Source of the DNA: Takifugu bimaculatus
Lineage: Eukaryota > Chordata > Actinopteri > Tetraodontiformes > Tetraodontidae
Length of the DNA: 64,000 bases
Assembly (NCBI GenBank): GCA_004026145.2
Contig: SWLE01000748.1
Coordinates: 62,001 to 126,000, forward strand
Reading direction: 5' to 3'
The position numbers and the translations under genes were made by a program. Positions 24,101 to 35,500 of the stretch are shown here, in pieces; the first letter of the stretch is position 1; each line of letters starts with the position of its first letter. Below the pieces are notes generated by a model, which was not told where the DNA came from, made no database searches, and worked only from the letters and a program-made list of their open reading frames with translations.

Positions 24101-27100
24101 ACACACCCTGTACAGGTACTTCTGAGCTGCTCTCAGGCCCGACACCTGAAGACAATCATCAAAACAAGCATCGCTGAGTCTTCTTGCTTAAAAATAAGAC
24201 TAGATTTTAAAGGTAAAGTTGCATCAAATACTCTGTATGAGAGGTCAGGACACAGTCTGGCGTTGCATCGGAGCCACTTGTCAGTGCCGTCCTCACATTT
24301 CTCAATGATATAGCCAGTGATCATGCTACCGCCATTGCTAATAGGGGTTTCCCAAGTCAGCGTCACAGCCGTCTTGATTTGGTCACTGAAGTTCAAATTC
24401 AAAGGCTGGCTGGGTCTCTCTGAAGCAACAACAGAAGTCCATCAATAAACTTGGATTCCCTTGGGGCAATGATAGGTTTTACCACAAACGTGAGTTCACA
24501 CACCAATAGGATCCATGATCTTCACAGGGTTCGTGGCAGGACTGGGCCTGCCCACGCCAGCCCTGTTCTCAGCTCGGACTCTGAAGATGTACTCCTTATT
24601 CTCCACCACGTCATTGAGGGTGGCAGAGAGGTCTTGTGCACTGCACACCTGGGCTGCCTCCCATTTCACAGAGGTCCTATCACGAAGCTCGATCACATAG
24701 GCCGTGATTTCAGAGCCTCCGTCAAACTTGGGGGGCTCCCAGGCAACTGGTGGCGCCAAACTTGTTGACCGTCACGACTGCAACATTCTCAGGAGCATCA
24801 GGAACGTCTGATAACAGATAACAGTAAGCAGGCGTATGGAAATTAGGGTAAGTTAGGGTAATTAGGGTACGTGCAAACGTATTTCAGGGTGTTGGGCATC
24901 TCACCAAACTTGTTCTTGGCCTGGACGGCGTCTTCGGTGGCAACAGCCGGCCCACTGCCAACTCTGTTTCGGGCACAGACTCTGAAAAGATACGCCGAAT
25001 CCTTCTGTAGACCGGTGACGCAGTACTCTGGAGCATCAGCACGGTTGGTAGCAAGTGCCCAAGTCTTGCGCTTCACATCACGCCTTTCCACCACGTAAGC
25101 AATGATCTTGCTTCCACCGTCACTCTCAGGCTCTGCCCAGGCCAAGCTGACCTCGCCATCAGCAGTATCCACCACTGCCAGATTTTTGACTGGTCCAGGT
25201 ACATCTACAAAGACACAGGTTTAATGTTGATGAGTCCCTTCCAATCTTCCCGGTCTTTCTGAAGTCCAATATTTCTCAGACGCACCGATGACATCCAGGA
25301 CAATGCAGGCCTCTGCTGCGCCATGTTTGTTTCTGATCACCACCTTGTACTGGCCCTGGTCCTCCTTGCTGGGGCTCTTGAGCCTGTACTCGGTCTTATC
25401 AGCAGAGGTGTCGGTGTTCTGTACGGGCAGGGTGGTGTTTCCAAAGAACCACTCGGTGTCAGCGCGAGGGTAGGCATCATAGGGCACGTGCATGACGAAA
25501 AGGCTTCCCTGCATCTGTCACCAGTTTCTGATCGGTGGTTTTAATCTTAGGAACGGCTGCAGAGGAGAAACAAGTATTGTGTGTGGAAGGTGCAGTGGAC
25601 TGCTGATTCCATCCCACCTACTGCCGTGGACGTACCTGCCAGCTCCAGCTTGGCCCTGGCGTCCTTGTCTTTGGCGATGATACGGTATTCTCCCTGGTCA
25701 CGAGGTCTGATCTCACAGACCTGCAGCCTATGGATTTTACCTTCACTGATCATCTGGTACTTGTCTCCCTGGACAATGATCATGTTGTTCCTCATCCACT
25801 TCACCTCCACCCTGTCTTTGTTTAGCTCCACCTCAAACACAATGTCAGAGCCTGGAGGTTCAAACATGTCCTGAGGTGGTCTGATGATCTCTACTGGTGT
25901 CTCTGGAAGAAAAGCACTCAGCATAACGTGAGGAGTCCAAAGAGGAAAAAGGTGGAAAGATGTTGTGGAAAAAGAGCGCACCTTCAACAAAGAGCCTGGC
26001 TCTGGTCCTCCTCTCATCCATGCCACAAGCATATTCACATTCATCATCCGGTCTGCATTCCTTGATGATCAATCTGCACAGCTTTCCTTCCTTTTGCATG
26101 CGATACCTGAAAAACAGCCGGATCTCGGGTTGAGATGTGTGATGGTGTCTCCTGCCAGGCAGGATGTGCAGGAGAAGCTGCTGTTACCTGGGTCCTTCTC
26201 GGATTTCTCTGCCGTTCTTGTACCACTTCACCGTAGCCTTCTCCTTGTTCAGCTTGCAGGTGAAATCGGCATCTTCAAACTCCGTCACTGTTTGGTCTTT
26301 GAGCGGCGCCGTGAAGTCAGCCGGCGCTTCGCTCACCATCAGTTCCGCTGAGCATTTGTCCTCTGCGAGCACGGCCGTGTACTCGCCCTCATCCTCCATG
26401 ACACAGTCTTTGATGGTCAGGGTGTGTTTGAGGCCATCCACTCTGTAGACGATGCGTTTACTGAGCACCACCTCTTGGCCAGCCTTCATCCACCGAACCA
26501 ACACCTCGGGCCGATTCACCTTACAAACAAAGCTGATGGTTTTCTTCTCCTGAGTTTCTACGTCCTCGATGGGATGCACAAATCTGTGCTTCTCCTCTGT
26601 AGAGGCACAAGAGACACCAACTCAATTTGATTGATTTTCCATTTAATCTTTTATATGATCATCTGCCCAGATATTTCTGGTCATCTACAGAAGATTCTGC
26701 GAGCCTCACTGTTCCATTCCTAATTAGGAAACGCTACTCCGCCCCAGAAACGTCAAAACCTTCTGAAATGAAAAACCTTCTTGCTCTTACCTGCAACTTT
26801 AGCACTCGCTGTGCTCTTCGCCTGTTCTCCTCTGTGATTGGTCAAAGCGATGGTGTAGCTGGCCTCATCAGTCTTCTGAGCATCTCTGATCCTCAGGGAG
26901 AAGACGTTATCCCTCTGAGCCATCATGTACTTGCTGGTCTCGAATATTGTCTCCTCGTTCTTCAGCCACTTGGCCTTGGCTCCTTCTGCATTGGCCTCAC
27001 AGTTGAACACAATTTCACTTCCTTCCTTCACCTCTGTGTCTTTAATGGGCGTGATGATCCTCAGTTTTTCTAGAAGCAACAGGAGATATAAATATGTGCT

Positions 27101-30100
27101 GTGAAATCTCTAAATCAAGAAACTGAAACAGACTCTTACCGGTCACAACCAAATCAGCCGAAGCTTTAATAGGCGCCAATGTGAGCAACGTAGCCGCCTT
27201 CGTCCCTCAGCTCGCAGCTCTTCACTATCAGCGCTCTTCTTTTCCCTTCACTCACGATGGTGAATTTGTCCCCAGTTTCCAGCTCCTTATCCCCTCTGAA
27301 CCATTTGACCTCATAGGTTTCTTTGGAGACGGAGCAGGTAAACTCAGCCGTCTGGCCTTCCACCACCTCCTGGTTCTTCGGTCTGGAGATGAACTCAGCT
27401 GCAAGTTCTGGGAAACACACAAGAGGAGCTTTGGATGAAATGGCAACACCTCTGCTCCCTCTTCGGGGAGATCTGACTGTCAAACAAGTAACAATATTCA
27501 CATTCTCACATAAAGCGCAAATGAAACAATCATAAGCTGAAGAAGTTGAAGGCTGAAGTCAAAGGTGAACCAAAGCTGAAGGCCACTTCTCCCTCTCTTA
27601 CCGTTGACTTTGAGCTCGGCTGAGGTCTTCATGTCGGGACTCAGCCTGCAGTTGTAGCTTCCAGCATCCTCCATCTTGAGGCCTTTGATGATCAGGATCC
27701 TCTTGCGCCCATCTGTGATCTGCTCATATCGGCCCACCTCTGGGAGCTCCTCCTCGCCACGATACCACGTGACCTCGGCATCGGCCTTCGACACCTCGCA
27801 GATCATCTTTACACTGTCCGTCTCGGTTCCCTCCACATCCAAAAGTTTCTTGGAGAACTTGGCCGCCTCCTCTGTGCCCAGCCAGACAAAAGCAGTTACA
27901 TTAGCACAACGGGGAAAATGAGCCCAGGATCCCAAATGACTTTTAGAGAGATTTTTCCCACCGATGACGGTGAGCAGGCCAGAGGTCTTGGAGGTCCTGG
28001 CATCACATTCGTACTCAGCCTCATCATCAAAGCCGCTCTTATGAACGATAAGGGTCCTCTGCACCCCTTTGGCAATGATCTCATACTTCTTTCCCTTCCT
28101 GATCTCGCTGCCATCTTTAAACCAGCGAACCTGCATGAAGACAGTTGATCCCAAATGATCTTCATCATCTTCATCACAGAGTGTCTGAGGGTGTTATGGA
28201 GAAGCAGGAGGCCTCACCTTGGCCGACTCACGAGAAACTTCACATTCAAACTTTGCAGATTCTCTCTCTCCGACCTCCACGTCCTGCAGAGGCTTCGTGA
28301 ACTCCACATGAGGTGCTGTGGCCACGCGCACAAGGCTTGGTTACAACACTCATGAGCAGCAATGTTACACCACAGTTGCACACAATCTTCTGCAACACTA
28401 ACAGCATTAATGAAAAGCCTTTTTCCTGACGGAGGGTTTCTACAGTGATTTCTAGCCTTTTCAGTTCATTTCAACTAAAGTTTTTAACTTAAAGGAAGAA
28501 AAACAAGCCAGAAAGATTTGGTTCTTACGTATAACATCAAGGAAGCAGGAAGTCTTGAAGTCTTTAGCATCACACGTGTACATTTTGATGTCTTCTGGAG
28601 AGCAGTCGTGGATGACCAACATTCTCTTGCACCCCAGGACAAGAATGTCATACTTCTTTGTCTTTCTGAGCTCCTGTCCATCTCTGAACCAACGAACTTC
28701 AGCATTCTCTCTGGAGACCTCACATTCCAAGGTGATGGTGGCGTCCTCCTCCACCGTCTGGTCCTCCAGCGGCTTGGTGAACTCTACTGGAGGCTCTGAA
28801 TGCAGGGACACAGAGAAATGAAGGGAACTGTCTGGTGTGAGCATCCAACCAGAGGTGGTCTCTTGTGAGCATGGATGTTTTATGTATATTTAGGGTTTTC
28901 TTCACGGCCTCACCAGGAGAGCAAAAATAACGTCCCAATGTCACAAATAGAAATATATGCAAATATTAAAAAACAACCTCAGTAGTGATCCGTGGAGTCT
29001 TGCTGTGTGTTTGAATGTGTCTCAGTGACAAAAGGTGGGGTTTGAATTATTCTGTGTTATTGTTCTCTAATCTGATCTAATCCAACCTTTGACTATGAGA
29101 TGAGCCTTGGTCTGGAAGTCCTTGGCAGTGAGTTTGACCTCGCCCGTCTCCAGCAGATTCACATCTCTGATGGTGAGAGCGTGGACTCGACCTGCCACAC
29201 GAGTTTTCACCTGGACCGACAGGAAATCAAGTTACACTTCATCACAGTTGGTTTTCAGCTGCTCCTCTTCTAACACCGAAAACAGTTTTTTAATTGGTTG
29301 ATTTGGTGTTAATGGGTGTTTAAAAAGCTCCTGCAGTGGGTTTTCTCATATTGACCACAACAGAAAATAAAAAGTACCTGTAGACCAACAGAACCCGTTT
29401 CACTCTTGAGGTCTTGAGGCTAATGCTAGCAGGTTGCTAACAGGTGAATGGTGTGAGCTAAAGCTTCCACCTAATCCTTCAAAATCTCTGCTTCGAAAAA
29501 GCTGATGTGGTTGAAAACTCATCTCATGATATCTACCTCCACTCTTGGACATAAATGTGTTTCAGCAGATGCTGGTGTCAATGCTTCTGACCGTCCTTTC
29601 TGATGGAATTGTTGATGGAATCAGCGTACCAGGTCAAGCCAACTGGCCTGCCAGCAGAAGGTGGTGGAGCGACTCACCCGTTCACTGGCCTCCATCTTCT
29701 GTCCTCCCAGGAACCATTCGACCGCGATGCCCTCATAGGACAGCTCACACTCAAAGGTTGCCGTCTCTCCCGCTGTCACCATCACGTCCTTCAGAGGGCG
29801 CACCAGTCCAATGGACCGAGCTGACCAAGAGGAAGAGTCAGAAGAACCTTCATGCATCTGCATGTGTGATCGGCTGAAGTCTCAGAGCTACTGAGCCAGA
29901 ACGGAGCTGAATTATTTGAACTATTTCGATATTTCTGAATGCTCCATTTATTGGGGAGGTTAGGCTTAGGTGGATCAAACCTTTAACACGCAGCTGAGCG
30001 CTGGATCTGGCGTTGGCTGCAGAGAAGTCAACGGGTCCCGCCATGTCCATTTGGACGTTGTAGAGGATGAGCATGTGTCGAGTTCCTTCCTCTTTCTTCT

Positions 30101-32527
30101 CAACATCCTGCCAACCAACAAGAGAAAATGTGAAGACTGTTCTTCAGGTTAGACGCTTGATACGGTGAGTCACTGTCAAAGATCAGAGCGAAGCACTGAT
30201 GGACAAACTCAAAAGCCACTCACAGCAGACTGGTGCAGAGTTTCACCCTTCAGCTTCCAGATTCCGTGAACATCCTCCTCTGAGATCTCCGTCTCAAACT
30301 TGGCTGTTTCTGTCTCTGTCACCTCAATGCTGTACAGCGGACGGACGATTTTAATGTCCCGCTCTGCAGGAAGAGCAGAAGGGAACATCTCAGACAGGCC
30401 AAGCACCAGCAAGCTTCACGGCAAAAGTGCTGACGACAACGGTGAGAGAAGAAATCTGCACTAGACAGCACGAATGTTCTGCAGCATCAGGAGCAGGACC
30501 AGGGGGGGGGATGGGGGGGGGGGGGTCAGACCTTGTTTGTCACACACACCTTCAATGTTGAGTTTGGCGGTCGTTTTATCAGAGCCGCAGTCGCACGTGT
30601 ACTCCCCGATGTTGGCCTTCTCTGCCTTCCGGACCGTCAGGATACGTTTCCTCCCATCTGTGATGATAGCGATGTTCTTGGAAGGCGTCAGCTCCTTCCC
30701 ATCCTTGAACCACTTGACATCGGCGACGGCCTTGCTCAGCTCACACATCAGCTTCACCTCGTCCTTCTCTACAGCCGTGTAATTCTGCAGCTTGTTAGTG
30801 AAGTAGAGGTCGCCCTCTGTGGGTCAACAGCAGAAATATCAGCTCAATGCTTCCTCTGCTCAAAGTATCTCTTCAAAGGCGTGACTCAAAGGGCAAAGCA
30901 AAAATTAGAACAAAAACGGTTGAATGTTCATTCAAGTGTGTGAAAACGTGCGTTCTGCTGTGTGCGGTTGCTGACCGATGACGGTGAGCATGGCGGTCAC
31001 AGTCTTGTCCATGGCCTCCACTTTGATCATGGACGTGTCGTCAATGGAGACTTCCTTGAAGGCCAGCGTGTGGGTCTTTCCGTGGTCGGACATGTGGACC
31101 ACCTTGCTGGGATGCAGACGCATGTCGTTTTTGTACCAGACCACTGAGATGTTATCGTGGGAGAGCTCGACGCTGAACTCTGCCGTTTCGCGTTCCTTCA
31201 CCGTCACGTCCTTGATGGGTCGGACAAACTCCAGACGAATGCCTGCCGCACAAGAAAGGAAGGTGCGAAAGATGAGATTCTGAGATCCCACCAACCTTTA
31301 GAAATAAGCCAGAAAAAGGAGACGCCGCCCATCCCAAATCTCTTTTTTTGCTTTTTTGAAGAGGACCTTGCAGGACGAGTTTGCAGGACGTCCTCTTGTC
31401 TTCAGCCTCAAACATGTACTTGGCTTCGTCGTCGTAGGCTGCTGATCGGATCAACAGCACGTACATGTTCCCATCCTGGAGCAGCTCATATTTGTCATCA
31501 CTCTGCAGCTCTTGAGAACCTTTCAACCACCGAAAGCTCTTCGGAGGTCTGGACAACTCCACCTCAAACCTGGCCTCATCCTTCTCGTAGACTTGAACGT
31601 TATTCAGGGTTGTGAGGAAGTTCAGTGGAAGTTCTGAGGAAGAGGAAAAGAGGAAGATTTTCTTTCCCTTCTCTGCCTTTGCTTTGGCTCTGAGGTTGCT
31701 GGTTCATGGTTCTGTTGCTCAAGCACGTTGGTTCACCTTTGACTTTCAGGTTGGCAGAACATTTGGCATTAGCAGCGGTGTAGGCCACCTCACCCGTCAT
31801 CGTCACCCTGCAGTTGTACAAGATGAGCGTGTGTTTGCTGCCGTCCTCAATGATGTCGACGTCCTGTCAGATCACATGACGTGTTAAAAAAGGCCAGTTT
31901 TCACATACAGGTCACATGAGCAGACAAAAGAAGAAGTGCCAGATCTTACTGAGGAGCGACTGAGACCTTCTCCGTTCAGTTTCCACTGGCCGTGGACGTC
32001 GTCCTCGGAGATCTCCACCTCAAAACGAGCCGTCTCTCCATCAAAAAGCTCCACTCCGTAAATGGGCCGAACTACTTTAACATCACGTGCTTTAAACGAC
32101 AGACACATCAAACCATCACAACGGATCTGCTTCAGCAACAGCTTCTGTGGAATCTGGAACTGTTTGGGTTTAAACCTTGGACGTCGACGATAGCTGATGT
32201 TTTGTCGGTTCCGCAGTCACACGTGTACGTTCCTTTATTGCTCTGCTCCACTCTCTTCAGCACCAAAGACCTGCGCGTCCCCTCGGACTTCAGCACCACC
32301 GTCTTGGATGTGGTGATCTCCTTCTCGCTGTGGTACCAGACGACGGGAACGTCTTTGCTCAGCTCGCAGTCCAGGATGAGCTCCTCTTTCTCAGTAGCTG
32401 TGAAGTCCTGTAGCTTCGCCACAAAGATGGCGTCACCCTCTGGAACAGAACGGACACTCGCTTAACTTCAGGAATGAGAAAACATTTCTCATGCAAGAAG
32501 AAGAAGGTTTCATAGATGTTTAAGAGT

Positions 32528-32569
<42 letters not shown>

Positions 32570-35500
32570 TTCCTCATTTGTGATATATAATGTTAATCTG
32601 AATCAAAGTATACAATAAAACTTAAACATAGTTTAGAACACACAACATTAATTAAAAGCACGTTTTCTCTTCTGTCAAAAACACAAAAACGGTCCGACTG
32701 GTGGAGCTCCAGCACCAACGGATGGTGCTGCTCTTGGTTACGGCTTGGACTGACCCAGAGGCTCCTCCTCTCATTTCTGATACTAGCTGGGAAACGTGTT
32801 GTTAAGGAGCTGAAGGCAACAGTGAGAAGGTCAGCAGGAAGTGTGTCCGTTACAGCAGGAAGTGTGTCCGTTACAGCAGGAAGTGTGTCCGTTACAGCAG
32901 GAAGTGTGTCCGTTACAGCAGGAAGTGTGTCCGTTACAGCAGGAAGTGTGTCTGTTACAGCAGGAAGTGTGTCTGTTACAGCAGGAAGTGTGTCCGTTAC
33001 AGCAGGAAGTGTGTCTGTTACAGCAGGAAGTGTGTCCGTTACAGCAGGAAGTGTGTCTGTTACAGCAGGAAGTGTGTCCGTTACAGCAGGAAGTGTGTCT
33101 GTTACAGCAGGAAGTGTGTCCGTTACAGCAGGAAGTGTGTCTGTTACAGCAGGAAGTGTGTCCGTTACAGCAGGAAGTGTGTCTGTTACAGCAGGAAGTG
33201 TGTCTGTTACAGCAGGAAGTGTGTCCGTTACAGCAGGAAGTGTGTCCGTTACCTATGACAGTCAGCTGAGCCACTGAGGACATTCCTTTGGCTTCTGCTT
33301 TAATCTGGCACGTATCATCTAAAGACACCGTCCTCATTTCTAGCCTGTGTTTCTTTCCTTCCACGTGCATGAGCACGGTCCGGCTGACGTGCAGTTTAAC
33401 TTCATTTCGGTACCACAGCACGGGCACGTTGTCGTGCGTCAGCTCCAGCTCAAAGTGAGCTGTTTTACCTTCCTTCACTGTTTGGTCCTGAAGTGGCTGC
33501 ACAAACTTCAGCCTGATGCCTGCAATACATGGGTGGGTGGGGCAATACATGGGTGGGTGGGGCAATACATGGGTGGGTGGGGCAATACATGGGGTGAGTG
33601 GGGCAATACATGGGGTGAGTGGGGCAATACATGGGGTGAGTGGGGCAAGACATGGGTGGGTGGGGCAATATATGGGTGAGTGGGGCAATACATGGGTGGG
33701 TGGGGCAATACATGGGTGGGTGGGGCAATACATGGGGTGAGTGGGGCAATACATGGGTGGGTGGGGCAATACATGGGGTGAGTGGGGCAATACATGGGGT
33801 GAGTGGGGCAAGACATGGGTGGGTGGGGCAATATATGGGTGAGTGGGGCAATACATGGGGTGAGTGGGGCAATACATGGGGTGAGTGGGGCAATACATGG
33901 GGTGAGTGGGGCAAGACATGGGTGGGTGGGGCAATATATGGGTGAGTGGGGCAATACATGGGGTGAGTGGGGCAATACATGGGGTGAGTGGGGCAATACA
34001 TGGGGTGAGTGTGGCAAGACATGGGTGGGTGGGGCAATACATGGGTGAGTGGGGCAATACATGGGGTGATACCCTCTGCTTACCTTCCACCGTCAGCTGG
34101 GCGCTGGATTTCTCGCCCAGCACTTCGATGGTGTACTGAGCCTCATCGTCAAACTCACAGCTGTTAATGATCAGCATGTGTTTCAACCCATCATCAATTA
34201 GTTCATATTTGGGGCCTGGGGTAACAATCTCTGCCCCCCTGAACCACATGACCTTGGGCACCTCTTTGGTGATGGTACATTCAAACTTAGCCTGTTTCTT
34301 TTCAGGCACAGAAACATCCTTCAAGGGATCAACAAATCCCATTTCCATTTCTGTGAGGTTTGGATAACCGGCAGTTACTCACAACAGGAAACACACTTTG
34401 TCACCGTGATGCGTCTGAACTTCTCACATTTTTACCAAAGGACAGAGAGCAGCAGACAGGTGACTAGCTTGAGGCTCACAGTCCTACCTTTGACGGTTAG
34501 CATGCCGCTGGTGACGGCGTTCAGGGCCTGGTAAGACACTTCGCCCGCCTGATCTAGTTGCACATTTTTCAATGTGAGGAAACGTTTTCTTCCATCCGAT
34601 TTAATGTCACAGGTCTAGAAAAGAGGAAAGAGAACTTCAGATCTTCTTCAATGACTGTTTCTCTAAAGATGTCTTTTCACAGTCGATGGTCAACCATCGA
34701 CCACTGGAGCTACTGGAGCTACTGGACCACTGGGGCTACTTTACCACTGGAGCTACTGGAGCTACTGGACCACTGGAGCTACTGGAGCTACTGGAGCTAC
34801 TGGACCACTGGAGCTACTGGAGCTACTGGACCACTGGAGCTACTGGAGCTACTGGAGCTACTGGACCACTGGAGCTACTGGACCACTGGAGCTACTGGAG
34901 CTACTGGAGCTACTGGACCACTGGAGCTACTGGACCACTGGAGCTACTGGAGCTACTGGACCACTGGAGCTACTGGACCACTGGAGCTACTGGACCACTG
35001 GATCTACTGGAGCTACTGGACCACTGGAGCTACTGGACCACTGGATCTACTGGACCACTGGAGCTACTGGGCCACTGGAGCTACTGGGGCTACTGGAGCT
35101 ACTGGACCACTGGAGCTACTGGAGCTACTGGACCACTGGAGCTACTGGGGCTACTGGAGCTACTGGACCACTGGAGCTACTGGACCACTGGAGCTACTGG
35201 AGCTACTGGACCACTGAAGCTACTGGAGCTACTGGACCACTGGAGCTACTGGACCACTGGAGCTACTGGACCACTGGAGCTACTGGAGCTACTGGACCAC
35301 TGGAGCCACGCGCTTTGGCTGCTGGGACATTTGTCACCAATGTGTTTTATTGAAGCAGCTCCGGCTTTTTAACATCCGAACCTCTGGACACCAAGATCAT
35401 GTCACATTTTAGATCTTTGTATGCGTGTAGCTAGATTGCAAAAATGACAACTTGGTAAAGGCTGGACCGTTTCCTTCTATTTTATCGGATCAGTTGGACC

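Noticed and set aside
32832..33250. Regular repeats resembling a CRISPR array
   Set aside because: Units are contiguous 21-base copies without unique spacers, and the context is a vertebrate intron. It is a minisatellite. The same applies to 33524-34070, 34700-35308, 38596-39550, 46906-48300 and 58786-59236.
34686..35372. Plus-strand ORF of 228 residues ([13 protein letters not shown] repeats), possible novel repeat protein
   Set aside because: It is a by-product of the ACTGGAGCT/ACTGGACC minisatellite inside a titin intron, with no start context or flanking coding sequence.
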